Shown here piece by piece: positions 1-10,800 of a stretch of 64,000 nucleotides of DNA. The notes beneath the pieces were generated by a model, which searched no databases, was not told the DNA's origin, and saw nothing but the letters and a program-made list of their open reading frames with translations. The DNA comes from an uncultured Chiayiivirga sp. Lineage in GTDB: Bacteria > Pseudomonadota > Gammaproteobacteria > Xanthomonadales > Xanthomonadaceae. The stretch lies in contig CAKSZJ010000007.1 in NCBI GenBank assembly GCA_934525595.1, positions 49,323-113,322 of the forward strand, in the 5' to 3' direction. The position numbers and the translations under genes were made by a program. Position 1 is the stretch's first letter, and each line of letters starts with the position of its first letter.

Positions 1-502
1 GGTTCTGCAGCGCGGCCGAGGCGTCACCGAGCGTGCCGCTCACGTACACCGCATCGCCCGGCCGCGCGCCCGCGCGTGTCAGCGCCCGGCCGTTCGGAAC
101 CAGGCCCAGGGCCGTCACGCACACCGACAGCGGCCCCGAGGTGGTGTCGCCGCCCACCAGCGCGATCCCGGCCGAATCGGCCAGCGCGGAGAAGCCGCGC
201 ATGAACGCATCGATGAAACCCGCATCGGCGCGCGGCAGCGACAGCGACAGCAGCGCCCACGCGGGACGCGCGCCCATCGCCGCGAGATCGGAAAGGTTCA
301 CCGCCAGCGCCTTCCAGCCGATGTCGGCCGGATCGGTGCCGGGCAGGAAATGCACGCCCTCGTTGAGCGCATCGCAGCAGGCCACCAGCTGCTCGCCCGC
401 CGGCACCTCCAGCAGCGCGGCGTCGTCGCCGATGCCCAGCGCCACGTCGTCGCGCGCGCCGGCGCGCGCCGCCAACCGCTCGATCAGGTCGAACTCGGCC
501 AT
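1..502 (-). CDS. thiL: Thiamine-monophosphate kinase, C-terminus cut off by the window edge
   Basis: ATP-dependent phosphorylation of thiamine monophosphate to the diphosphate cofactor in the cytoplasm. Only the N-terminal 167 residues are in the window; the family is usually about 320 residues. It begins MAEFDLIERL, followed by the GIGDDAA nucleotide/metal motif at residues 23-29 and a later LVGGDTTSGPL motif, both typical of the ThiL/PurM-like fold. The start is 11 bases after the nusB stop codon. It is the last visible gene of the ribE-ribB-ribH-nusB-thiL run, a common proteobacterial order, and is probably co-transcribed from the FMN riboswitch-controlled promoter. No frame break is seen in the visible part. 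Confidence 0.93.
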   Translation of the reverse strand, partial: MAEFDLIERLAARAGARDDVALGIGDDAALLEVPAGEQLVACCDALNEGVHFLPGTDPADIGWKALAVNLSDLAAMGARPAWALLSLSLPRADAGFIDAFMRGFSALADSAGIALVGGDTTSGPLSVCVTALGLVPNGRALTRAGARPGDAVYVSGTLGDASAALQN

Positions 503-513
503 GGCGGCCGCCG

Positions 514-984
514 TCAGCGCCCGCCGCCCGCTTCCGCACCGCGCCACTGCGCCGCGGCGCGGTCCAGCACGCCGTTGACGTAGCTGTGCCCGTGGTCGGC
601 GCCGAAGCGCTTGGTCGTCTCGATCGCCTCGTTCAATACCACGCGATACGGCACATCGGGGCGGAACAGCAGCTCATAGGCGGCCAGACGCAGCACGCCG
701 CGCTCGATCGGATCGATCTGGGCGATGTCGCGATCCACGAAGCGGCGCAGCTCCTCGTCGATTCTGGACAGATTGCCGTCCACCCCGCGCAGCAGGTCTT
801 CGAAGTAGGCCAGGTCGGCGATTTCCATGTCCTGTTCGCTGCGGAACTGCTCGATCACCTGGGCGATGCGCTGCCCCGACATCTGCCAGGCGTAGATCGC
901 CTGCAGCGCGCGGCGGCGGGCACGCGAACGCGCGGCCGGGTCGATGCCGTCGGGGCGCGCGCGGCGCGTCGGGGTGCCTGTCAT
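514..984 (-). CDS. nusB: Transcription antitermination factor NusB
   Basis: Small all-helical protein (156 residues) that with NusE binds boxA RNA in rRNA leaders and supports antitermination. The sequence has the family's [13 protein letters not shown] start region, the central [16 protein letters not shown] segment and the C-terminal [27 protein letters not shown] helix pair. A basic N-terminal tail of about 20 residues precedes the core; such tails vary in length. Its ATG overlaps the ribH stop codon by four bases (ATGA), implying translational coupling. The ribH-nusB neighbourhood is conserved in many proteobacteria. Confidence 0.96.
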   Translation of the reverse strand: MTGTPTRRARPDGIDPAARSRARRRALQAIYAWQMSGQRIAQVIEQFRSEQDMEIADLAYFEDLLRGVDGNLSRIDEELRRFVDRDIAQIDPIERGVLRLAAYELLFRPDVPYRVVLNEAIETTKRFGADHGHSYVNGVLDRAAAQWRGAEAGGGR

Positions 985-1475
985 GCCAGTTGCTCCAGAA
1001 GATCGGCCATTTCGATCGCGGCCAGCGCCGCCTCCTCGCCCTTGTTGCCGTGCGCGCCGCCGGCGCGCGCCAGCGCATCCTCGTGCCGCTCGACCGCCAG
1101 CACGCCGTTGGCAACCGGCACGCCGTGCTCGAGCGCCACCTGCATCAACGCCTGCGCGCAGCCGTCGGCGACCTGCTCATAGTGCCGGGTATCGCCGCGC
1201 ACCACGCAGCCCAGCGCGATCAGGGCATCGTACTCGCCCTGCGCCGCCAGCCGCGCCGCCGCCTGGGGAATTTCCCAGGCACCGGGCACCCGCACCGTCG
1301 CGCACTGTGCGGCGCCTGCGCCGTGCGCACGCAGCGTGGCCACGGCCGCCTGGACCAGCGCGTCGACGATGCCAGGGTTCCAGCGGCTGGCGACAATGGC
1401 GAAGCGCGCGCCGGGGCGAACGCGGAGTCGGCCTTCGATCATGGGCATGGTGGTGGACTGGGTGGAAAGCGGCAT
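981..1475 (-). CDS. ribH: 6,7-dimethyl-8-ribityllumazine synthase
   Basis: Condenses the ribityl-aminopyrimidine with 3,4-dihydroxy-2-butanone 4-phosphate in the penultimate riboflavin step; forms cytoplasmic icosahedral or pentameric assemblies. 164 residues. Visible family motifs are [10 protein letters not shown] (substrate aryl pocket), [31 protein letters not shown] with the catalytic His region, and [17 protein letters not shown] plus [14 protein letters not shown] at the C-terminus. The listed ATG lies one base after the ribB stop; internal ATGs at residues 10 and 12 (MPMIEG) align better with the usual N-terminus, so the true start may be near 1448 or 1442. Confidence 0.96.
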   Translation of the reverse strand: MPLSTQSTTMPMIEGRLRVRPGARFAIVASRWNPGIVDALVQAAVATLRAHGAGAAQCATVRVPGAWEIPQAAARLAAQGEYDALIALGCVVRGDTRHYEQVADGCAQALMQVALEHGVPVANGVLAVERHEDALARAGGAHGNKGEEAALAAIEMADLLEQLA

Positions 1476-1476
1476 T

Positions 1477-2576
<1,100 letters not shown>

Positions 2577-2580
<4 letters not shown>

Positions 2581-3179
2581 GCCTGGCCCTCCGGCGCGAA
2601 AAGCCGCTCGGCGTAGCGCGCCATCAGGTCGATTTCCAGATTTACCGCGTCGCCCACCGCACGGTGTGCGAACGTGGTGGCCTGGATCGTGTGCGGAATC
2701 AGGTTCACCTCGAATTCGTCCTCGTGCACCGCGTTCACGGTGAGGCTGACACCGTCCAGACACACCGAACCCTTGCGCGCGACGTAGCGCGACAGTCCAG
2801 ACGGCATGCGGAAGCACCAGCGCTGCGAGCGCGCGTCGGACTCGACCGCGATCACTTCGACCAGCCCGTCCACGTGCCCGGTGACCAGGTGTCCACCGAG
2901 GCGATCGGACAATCGCAGCGCCTTCTCGAGGTTCACCGCATCGCCCTCGACGACATCGCCCAGCGTGGTCAAGCCGAGCGTCTCGTTCGAGACATCGGCG
3001 GAAAATCCGCGGGCCGAAGGCGCCAGCGCGGTCAGGCACACGCCCGAAACCGCGATGCTGTCGCCGGGGGAAACATCGGAAAGATCGAGCGTTCCGGCGT
3101 CGATGTGCAATCGCACGTCGCCGCCGCGCGGCTCGATCCGCGCGACGCGGCCGATGGCCTGGATGATGCCGGTAAACAT
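2577..3179 (-). CDS. ribE: Riboflavin synthase, alpha subunit
   Basis: Dismutates two 6,7-dimethyl-8-ribityllumazine molecules to riboflavin plus the pyrimidine. 200 residues, with the typical MFTGIIQ start and two tandem lumazine-binding barrels: first about 1-95 (VSGVCLTA), second about 98-190 ([34 protein letters not shown]). First gene of the operon. A 72-base leader lies between the start codon and the 3' end of the FMN riboswitch. The next gene, ribB, overlaps it by four bases. Confidence 0.97.
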
Positions 3180-3251
3180 GGGGTCGTTCTCCGCGAAACA
3201 GGGCGAAAAACGCCGTCAAGGCCCGCGCTGCGCCTGAACCGGCCGCGCGCT

Positions 3252-3390
3252 GTCTTCTTTCATCCGGACTGTGACCGTCGGCTCCGGCATCGGACCGGAT
3301 CTGCTGACCTTGCGCATGGCGCAAGCGCTCGCGGGCTCGTCGCTGCGCGACCTACCGCCGGTGGGGATTTCCGCCCCGCCCTGAAGACGC
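3252..3390 (-). promoter_or_regulatory. FMN riboswitch (RFN element) of the riboflavin operon
   Basis: Read on the minus strand, the element has the conserved RFN blocks in order: TCTTCAGGGCGGGGCGGAA, AAATCCCCACCGGCGGTAGG, AGCCCGCGAGCGC, CAGATCCGGT, CCGGAGCCGACGGTCACAGT and CCGGATGAAAGAAGA. It binds FMN and represses downstream ribE-ribB-ribH expression when the cofactor is plentiful. A GC hairpin of seven base pairs (3392-3408) sits just upstream. The expression platform is not obvious: a T5 run on the transcript around 3207-3212 is flanked only by a short GGCG/CGCC stem, so whether control is at termination or translation is unresolved. Confidence 0.95.
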
Positions 3391-3506
3391 TCCCCGCAGC
3401 CTGCGGGGACTGCGCATGATAAGTGAGCCGGGGAGTTCCAGGATGAATGCCGTCGCCGCAGACGCTTCGCGCACGCACGCACGCACCGCGCGCCGTGGCC
3501 GCCGGC

Positions 3507-4784
3507 TCACCGCCCGGGGCGCGACGCCGGCGGGCAGCTGAACCCGGGTTCGGCATTCTCGAACCCCGAGCAGAATACGCCGCTGGCATTGCCCTGCCGG
3601 AAATTGGCGACGATATCGGCCACCAGGTCCCCGGTGCGCGCGTTGTCGCGGGCGTCCTCGATGCCGGTGGGATGGCCCGTGTAGGTGACGTCCGGGTTGG
3701 AAAAGTACGCGCGCCGGGTGCAGCCGCCCGCCGGGCACTGGTAGGCCATCACGGTGCGGAACGCGCTGCCCGGGCCTTCGACGTAATGGCCGAATGACCA
3801 CGGCCAGGAGGCATCACCGGGAGCGCCGCCGTTGGCCGGATCGTGCTCGAAGCCCATGTTGTGGCCGTGCTCGTGCGCCCAGCTCATGGTGCCGACCGCG
3901 CAGCTGCGCGCCGTGATCTGCACCGCATACGGCGCAAAGCCCGCGCCGGGTGAGCGCATCAGGTAACCGATGCCGCAGGCATCGGGCAGGTTGGCCACCA
4001 GCAGGCTGACCAGATCGGCGGCGCGCGCGTTGCGACGCGCCTGCTGCACCGGGTGCACCCGAAACGCGCCGAGCTCCGCGCTGGCCGACGTGGTTCCCTC
4101 CACCCAGTCGGCAAGCAGCTCGACGCCGACGATGCGAAACCGCGTGCGCATCTGGCTGTTGGCGAAAATCCCGTTGGCAACGTTCACCGCCGCCTGGGCC
4201 TGCGCCACGATCTGACTTTCGCCCCCCGCCTGATCACGCGCCTGGGGCGAATACATCACCAGCACGTCGGTCTGCTCGCCCACGTCGAACGGCTCCACCG
4301 GAACCTGCGGCCGCTGCACGAACGGATGGTCCGGTTCCACCACCAGCGGCGGCGCCTCCGGCGGCAGCCGCGTCGCATCCAGTTCGATCAGCCAGCTTTG
4401 CCCGGACGTGCGCGCCGGGACCAGTTCCCACACCGCCGCCGGCGTATGCACCACGCCGGCCACGGCAGCGTCGGCCACGCTCAGGATCACCGTGTGCCCT
4501 GGATGGTCGATCAGGTGGCCGCGCCAGCCTGCCCGTCCTGCGCCGTGCAGCTCGAAGGCGTCGAGACGCGCCTGGAACGCGCCGCCCGGCAAGGGCAGAA
4601 GCAGCTCCGCTGGGCCGGTGAGCAGGCGCTCGGCGGCAACGTCGACGGCCACCTGCTGGTGCGCCGGAAGCTGAGGCACGTCGCGCGCGAGCCACGGCGC
4701 GAGCGTCCAGGCCGCCGGTGGCGTCGCCAGCACGGACGATGCGAACAGGGCAAGCAGCAGGCCCGAAACGCGCGAAATCTTCAT
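3507..4784 (-). CDS. Secreted reprolysin-like zinc metalloprotease with C-terminal GFE-type tail
   Basis: 425 residues. A signal peptide (MKISRVSGLLLALFASSVLA) sends it out of the cytoplasm. The N-terminal third resembles a propeptide. The catalytic motif HEHGHNMGFEHD gives His304, Glu305, His308 and His314, the extended HExxHxxGxxHD metzincin signature of the reprolysin/ADAM-like group. The C-terminus holds a GVFCSGFENAEP segment related to the IFANGFE tail of the neighbouring nuclease. The ATG at 4784 is preferred because AGGAG lies 11 bases upstream; a GTG four codons earlier is adjacent to that AGGAG and less likely. It is transcribed divergently from the endonuclease gene. The substrate is unknown. 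Confidence 0.88.
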   Translation of the reverse strand: MKISRVSGLLLALFASSVLATPPAAWTLAPWLARDVPQLPAHQQVAVDVAAERLLTGPAELLLPLPGGAFQARLDAFELHGAGRAGWRGHLIDHPGHTVILSVADAAVAGVVHTPAAVWELVPARTSGQSWLIELDATRLPPEAPPLVVEPDHPFVQRPQVPVEPFDVGEQTDVLVMYSPQARDQAGGESQIVAQAQAAVNVANGIFANSQMRTRFRIVGVELLADWVEGTTSASAELGAFRVHPVQQARRNARAADLVSLLVANLPDACGIGYLMRSPGAGFAPYAVQITARSCAVGTMSWAHEHGHNMGFEHDPANGGAPGDASWPWSFGHYVEGPGSAFRTVMAYQCPAGGCTRRAYFSNPDVTYTGHPTGIEDARDNARTGDLVADIVANFRQGNASGVFCSGFENAEPGFSCPPASRPGR

Positions 4785-5135
4785 GGGGGACGTCACTCCT
4801 GGTCCGAAACACGCGCTTCGCCGGCACGCCCCGCGAAGCGGCAGCCTCGTGTGTTACGCCGGCCACATCCGGCACAGACACCCGATTCTTGAACGATTCC
4901 AATCGGCCTCACACGTGCCCCGCGCCGCGCGGCCGGCAGCTCCCGCACGGCGCGATGCCGCTCATCCTTGCCGGCCGAAGGCCCGCCGACACCGTGTTCC
5001 GCCTCACGTCTCACGCACGGGGCGGAGGGTATCATGTGCCCCGGGCCGGATATCGAAGATGCGCCGGCCTTCTGGCGCTCACGCGCGTGCACGGGGTCGC
5101 GACCGCGACCCTCGAACGGATATCGGGGACAAGGA
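4785..5135. other. Divergent intergenic region, no gene seen
   Basis: 351 bases separate the start codons of the exported metalloprotease (minus) and the exported endonuclease (plus), so promoters for both should lie here. I see no convincing sigma-70 hexamer pair, hairpin or conserved RNA element. Open frames crossing it lack plausible protein composition. Confidence 0.5.
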
Positions 5136-7676
5136 ATGAAAGCAACGGATTTTCGCGGCCTGCTGGCCGTGATGGTGATGACTTTGCCGCTGGCGGCGAT
5201 GGGGCAACAGGTAGGCAGCGGCGCGGTATCGCTCGCCGGGCCCGGCGCGGGGGCGTCGGAGGACTTCAATACGCTGGCGTCGGAGCAGGGCACGACCTCG
5301 TCGATACTGCCTGCGGGCTGGTATTTCCTGGAAACCGCAAACGCCAATTCGGGCACCTATGCGGTCGACGACGGCACCGCCAATTCCGGCAACACCTACA
5401 GCTACGGCACCGTAGGCTCCAGCGAGCGTGCCCTGGGCGGGATAGGCTCGGGCAGCGTCACCACCACGCTGGGTGCCCAGCTGCGCAACGACAGCGGTGC
5501 GACGCTGACCGAGCTTGCGATAAGCTTTTACGTGGAACAGTGGCGGATGGGCGACCCCAACGGCGCCGACCGATTGAGTTTTACCTACAGCACCGACGCC
5601 ACCGCGCTCAATACCGGCAACTGGACCGCTCTGGCGGCGCTGGACGCGATCTCGCCCGTCACCGCGGGCACGAGCGGACAGAAGCTCGACGGCAATCTCG
5701 CAGCCAACCGCGCCGCGGTCTCGGGCACCATTTCCGGCCTGAATCTCGCCCCCAACGCGACGCTGTGGGTACGCTGGACCGACGTCAACGACTCGGGCGT
5801 GGACGACGCCCTGGCGATCGACGACGTGGTGTTCGGCACTCCGGTGGACGTGCCGCCGACGCTGGTGTCCAGCTATCCCGCCGACGGCACCAGCGATTTC
5901 CCCGCAAACGCGCCCCTGACGCTGACCTTCTCCGAGCCGGTCGACGTGAGCGGCACCTGGTTTGAAATCCAGTGCTCCAGCTCGGGCTACCGCACCCCCT
6001 CCAACGTTCTGGTCAGTGGCGGTCCTGCGCAGTACTTCCTGACCCCTGCCACCGCCTTTGCCGTGGGCGAGAGCTGCGAGCTGACCTTCGACACCGATTT
6101 CATCGTCGACCGTGGCGCCTCGGCGTTCCCGCTGGACGATCCGGGCACGATCCACTTCACCACCGTCGCGCCGCCGCCCAACGTCCTGCCGACCGTGGCC
6201 GGCACGGTGCCGACGCACGGTGCCAGCAACTTCCCGTCGGCCGGCGACCTCAAGGTGACCTTCAGCGAACCGGTCCTCGCGGGCGCGGGCGCCTTCACCC
6301 TCGACTGCACGGCCTCCACCGGCATTGCGCTGACCCCGGCCTCCAATGACGGCGGCGTCAACTTCACCATCGACACCGGCACCGCGCTGGTGCCCGGCGA
6401 CGCGTGCAGCTTCACCATCCACGCTGCCGCCATCATGGATCTGGACGGCGGCGCGATGGCGGCGGACGTCACGATCGACTTCACCGTACTGGATGCCGCC
6501 AACACCTCGGCCTATTATCAGAACGTCAACCTGGCTTCGCCGCAGATGCTGCGCTGCTCGCTGCACGAGACCATCAAAGGCCACACCGTGTATCCCTACA
6601 GCGGCTCGGGCACCAACACCTGGACGATCCTGGAAATCGCCCAGGAAGACCCGGCCAACTCCAATCGCATCATCGACGTGTACCGCAACCGCTCCTACGC
6701 CAAGGGCAGCGACCGCGTCGGCACCGGCAGCGGCCTTACCTACAACCGCGAGCACAGCTGGCCCAACTCGCTGGGCTTCGCCAGCACCAGCCTGGCCGCC
6801 TACACCGACACCCACATGCTGTGGCTGTCCGACACCGACCAGAACAGCGCGCGCGGCAACATGCCCTATGCCAACTGCCCGGCGTCGAGCGGCTGTTCGG
6901 AGCTCACCACCGAGGTGAACGGCGGCGTCGGCGGCACGGGCCAGTCGAACTGGTACAAGGGGCCGAACGGCAACACCGGCTCGTTCCAGACCTGGAACCA
7001 CCGCAAGGGCGAAATGGCACGCGCCATGTTCTACATGGCGATCCGCTACGAGGGCATCGCGTCCGAAGATAGCCACGACGGCGACACGCCCGACCTCGAG
7101 CTGACCGACAACCGCAGCCTGATCGTCGACACCTCCAACACCGCGGCCAAGGCCTACATGGGCCTGCTCAGCGACCTTCTGGCCTGGCACGCGGACGACC
7201 TGCCCGACGTCGAAGAAGTCATCCGCAACGGCGTGATCCAGAGCTTCCAGAACAACCGCAACCCGTTCGTGGACCACCCCGAGTGGGTGACGCCGGCGCT
7301 GTTCACCTCCACCCAGCCGGCGAACTGCGTGCTCAACCTCAACGCCCCGGCGGCCAACGACGACAGCTACGCGGTGGCGCAGGACGGCGCGCTCACCGTC
7401 GCGGCCGCCGGCGGGGTGCTGGCCAACGACAGCGACGCCGAGGGCGCGCCGCTGTCGGCGCAGGTCATGGCCAGCGCCAGCCACGGCAGCCTCGCCCTGG
7501 TCGCCAACGGCGGCTTCACCTACACCCCGAACGCCGGCTTCTGCGGCGCAGACGGTTTCACCTACCGTGCTTCCGACGGCACCCGCGTTTCGCCCCCTGC
7601 GACGGTGACAATTGCGGTGGGCGAAAACTGCGGCGCCCTGCCTGACACGATCTTCGCCAACGGTTTCGAGAACTGA
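5136..7676 (+). CDS. Secreted multidomain endonuclease I family nuclease with Ig-like domains and IFANGFE tail
   Basis: 846 residues. Signal peptide about 1-23. After an N-terminal beta-rich region (about 25-235) come two SbsA-type Ig-like domains (about 240-340 and 350-455), each with a PADGTSDFPANAPL-like start and an LTFSEPV motif. The endonuclease I (EndA/NucM) domain spans about 460-715, with YNREHSWPNS near residue 537 carrying the catalytic His, then DTHMLWLSDTDQNSARGN and HRKGEMARAMFYMAIRY. A cadherin-like Big_9 repeat (NDDSYAV, GVLANDSDAEG, FTYTPNAGFCG) spans about 738-830. The protein ends DTIFANGFEN. It probably degrades extracellular DNA. The start has AAGGA directly before ATG. 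An intrinsic terminator follows. Confidence 0.9.
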   Translation: MKATDFRGLLAVMVMTLPLAAMGQQVGSGAVSLAGPGAGASEDFNTLASEQGTTSSILPAGWYFLETANANSGTYAVDDGTANSGNTYSYGTVGSSERALGGIGSGSVTTTLGAQLRNDSGATLTELAISFYVEQWRMGDPNGADRLSFTYSTDATALNTGNWTALAALDAISPVTAGTSGQKLDGNLAANRAAVSGTISGLNLAPNATLWVRWTDVNDSGVDDALAIDDVVFGTPVDVPPTLVSSYPADGTSDFPANAPLTLTFSEPVDVSGTWFEIQCSSSGYRTPSNVLVSGGPAQYFLTPATAFAVGESCELTFDTDFIVDRGASAFPLDDPGTIHFTTVAPPPNVLPTVAGTVPTHGASNFPSAGDLKVTFSEPVLAGAGAFTLDCTASTGIALTPASNDGGVNFTIDTGTALVPGDACSFTIHAAAIMDLDGGAMAADVTIDFTVLDAANTSAYYQNVNLASPQMLRCSLHETIKGHTVYPYSGSGTNTWTILEIAQEDPANSNRIIDVYRNRSYAKGSDRVGTGSGLTYNREHSWPNSLGFASTSLAAYTDTHMLWLSDTDQNSARGNMPYANCPASSGCSELTTEVNGGVGGTGQSNWYKGPNGNTGSFQTWNHRKGEMARAMFYMAIRYEGIASEDSHDGDTPDLELTDNRSLIVDTSNTAAKAYMGLLSDLLAWHADDLPDVEEVIRNGVIQSFQNNRNPFVDHPEWVTPALFTSTQPANCVLNLNAPAANDDSYAVAQDGALTVAAAGGVLANDSDAEGAPLSAQVMASASHGSLALVANGGFTYTPNAGFCGADGFTYRASDGTRVSPPATVTIAVGENCGALPDTIFANGFEN

Positions 7677-7692
7677 TCGAAGCCACCGGACG

Positions 7693-7727
7693 CGACGGCC
7701 CGGAGCACTCCGGGCCGTCGTCGTTTT
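7693..7727 (+). terminator. Intrinsic terminator of the endonuclease gene
   Basis: A perfect 12-base-pair stem (CGACGGCCCGGA / TCCGGGCCGTCG) with a GCAC loop is followed by TCGTTTT, 16 bases after the endonuclease stop codon. Confidence 0.8.
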
Positions 7728-7766
7728 GGGTTTCGCAACTCAACCCCACGCATCGCCAGGCTTCGT

Positions 7767-7808
7767 TGCATGATTCACCCTGCATGATTCACCCTGCGTG
7801 ATTGGCAC
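7767..7808 (+). repeat. 14-base tandem repeat upstream of the VIT/VWA gene
   Basis: Two identical copies of TGCATGATTCACCC (7767-7780, 7781-7794) are followed by a degenerate third copy TGCGTGATTGGCAC (7795-7808). The array ends 14 bases before the ATG at 7823 and just before the ribosome-binding sequence. It could be an operator array or a slippage product; nothing in the sequence decides between these. Confidence 0.75.
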
Positions 7809-7822
7809 CGAGGAGAGCACCG

Positions 7823-10800
7823 ATGAAACGCCTGCCCGCCGCCCTGCTGTGGCTTGCCACCGCCGTCATCGGCACCGCCGCGGCGCAACAGCCGCCGCAG
7901 ATCTGGATCCCGCCCGAACCCGGCAACCAGCCCATCACCCTGGATGAAGTGGCGATCGAGGTGCGCATGCACGGCTTCATCGCCCGCACCCGCATCGACA
8001 TGCGCTTCCACAACCCCAACGCGCGGGTGATGGAAGGCGAGTTCGTATTCCCGCTCGGCCCCGGCCAGACCGTTTCGGGCTACGCGCTCGACGTCGACGG
8101 CACGATGCGCGAGGGCGTGGTGGTGCCCAAGGAAACCGCGCGCGTGGCCTTCGAGGAAACCTCGCGCCAGCGCATCGATCCCGGCCTGGTCGAGCTGACC
8201 CGCGGCAACGTGTTCCGTACCCGGCTCTATCCGATCCCCGCCAAGGGCGACAAGCGCATCGCGCTGGAGTTCGAGCAGGTGATGGACGATGCCGGCAGCC
8301 ACTGGCGCTATGTCCTGCCGCTGCATTTCCGCGACGCGGTGAAGAGGTTCTCGGTCAAGGCCGAAGCCCCGCTGGAGGCGGCTGCACCGCAGCTCGTGTC
8401 CGACTCGCCCGACGTCGCCCTGCAATTCGAACAGGCCGCCACGCTGTGGCGCGCCGAGCTCACCCGCCAGAACGTCACTCCGCAACGCGAGCTGAGCTTC
8501 CGCGTTCCGAGGCAGGCCGGCGACAGCACCGTGCTGGAAGCGCCCGACGCGCTGGAGCCGGCCGAGCGCGCGGTGCTGGCGCGCATCGACACCGGCTATC
8601 CGGAGCGCCTCGCCGCCGCACCCGCGCCCAGGCGCGTGGCGATCTTCTTCGACGCCTCGGGAAGCGCCAACGACCGGGACCTCGCGCGCGAACGCGCCGC
8701 GCTGGCGGCGTGGTTCAAGGCCGTGGACAGCACCGACGTCAGCCTGATCGCCTTCCGTGACGTGGCCGAAGCGCCGCGCCGCTTCGCCGTGCGAAAGGGC
8801 AACGCCGACGCGCTGCTGGCCGCGCTCGAAGCGCTGCCGCTGGACGGCGCGAGCAACTACGGCGCAATCGACTTTGCCGCCGCCGCGAACGCCGACGTGG
8901 CCCTGGTGGTGGGCGACGGCCTGGACACCTTCGGCCCGGGCCAGGTGGCACTCTCCAACGCCCCGGCGCGCGTGTTTGCGCTGCACGCCGCACAGCGCGC
9001 CGACCACGCCCTGTTGCAGCGCATCGCACATCGCGGCGGGCGCGTCATCGATCTGATCCGCATGGAGGCTGCACAGGCCACCGCCGCGCTCGATGCACCC
9101 GCCTGGCGGCTTCTGGAAACGCGCACCGCGGGACAGTGCGCCGATATTTCCCCGGCTGCCCCGCAGTCCGTCGAGCCCATCCTCACGCTCACCGCGCGCT
9201 GCACCGGCAAGGCCACGCTCACCCTGACCTTCGGCGATGCCGGTGGTGCGCGCATCGAGCGCACGCTCGCCGTCGGCACCGATGCGCCGGTTGCCGGCGC
9301 GCTGGGCGACTCGGTCTGGCGCGCCGTGGCGAACGCGCGCATTGCACGGCTGAGCGCCGAGCCGAAGCCGGACATCGATGCGATCACCCGCCTGGCCGTG
9401 CGCCACGGCGTGGTCACCGCGCACACCTCGCTGCTGGTGCTCGACCGGATCGAAGACTACGTGCGCTACGGCGTGGAGCCGAAGGAGACCAACCTGCGCA
9501 CGCAGTACCGGCAGCTGCGCCTGAGCCAGCCCAAGGCCGACGAGACCACCGCGCGCGAAGACAGGCTGACCGATCTTGCGCGGCGCTGGCGCGAGTTCCG
9601 CGACTGGCACGGTGAGCGGCACGCCTGGCTGGAAACCCTGCTCGCCTCCACCGCCGATGCTGAAGTGGCCGCGTGGGGGCGGCTTGCGCCCTCGTCCGAT
9701 TTCCCCGCGAAAGAACTGGCCGACTCCCGCAAAGCCATCGAAGCCATCGCGCGCCAGGCCCGGATCCTTGCCGAACGCTGGTCGAAAGACGGCGCCGAGG
9801 CGGAATCACGCGCCGTCTGGGAGAGCGACGCCACCGCGCTGATGCTGCGGCTGGACGCACTGCGCCAGCGCCGGCTGGAGCACAGGCCCGAGTCCGACCA
9901 CCCGCCCGGCGAATCCGCGCCGGTCCCACTCGCCGAGCAGGCGCATTTCCCCCTGCCCGCTCCCGCTCCGCCGCCGGCCCCGGGCGAGGCCGCACAGCGG
10001 CAGCCTGCGCAGGCCGACGCGGGAGCCCCGCTCGACCGCATCGAAGTCAGCGGCTCGCTGACCGCCCGCGATGCGGGCGGCGAATCCGCTGCGGGTGCCG
10101 TGCACGCACGCATCGATCTCAGCGGCTGGAACCCGGACGCGCCCTACCTCAAGACTCTGCGCGAGGCCGGGGACGCCTACGCCACCTATCTGGAGCTGCG
10201 CCGCGAGCATGGCGACACGCCCTCGTTCTTCCTCGACGCCGCCGATTTCTTCCGCAGCGAAGCAGAAAATCCGGCGCTGGCGCTGCGGGTGCTTTCGAAC
10301 CTGGCGGAAATCGGCGACGAGAACACCGCGCTGCTGCGCGTGCTCGGCTATCGCCTGTCGCAGTGGGAGCGCCCCGATCTCGCCGTCCGCCCCTTCGAAG
10401 ATGCGCTGGTGCAGCGTCCGGAGGAGCCGCAGAGCCACCGCGACCTGGCGCTGGCGCTGGCGCGCCAGCCGCACCCCGACAACGCGCGCGCCGCCGCCCT
10501 GCTGTGGCACGTGGCGACGGGCACCTGGTCCGGCCGATTCCCCGATATCGACCTGATCGCCCTGCACGAACTGACCGCGCTGCTGGCCGCGCATCCCGAC
10601 ACGCCGATCTCGGCGCTGGCGATCCCGCCCGAGCTGCTGGCTCCGGTGGAAACGGGCCTGCGCGTGGTGCTCACCTGGGACGCGGACAACACCGACATCG
10701 ACCTGTGGGTGATCGACCCTGCGGGCGAGCGGATCTTCTACTCCCAGCCGCGCAGCAGGAGCGGCGGGCACCTGAGCCGGGACTTCACCGGCGGCTACGG

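Noticed and set aside
3392..3408. GC hairpin upstream of the FMN riboswitch considered as a terminator
   Set aside because: No T-run follows on either strand; it is more likely part of the leader structure.
5079..7484. 801-residue open frame on the minus strand, antisense to the endonuclease gene
   Set aside because: Its Val/Ala/Gly/Arg-rich translation has no domain and is the complement-frame artefact of high-GC codon use. The plus-strand frame has a signal peptide and clear domains.
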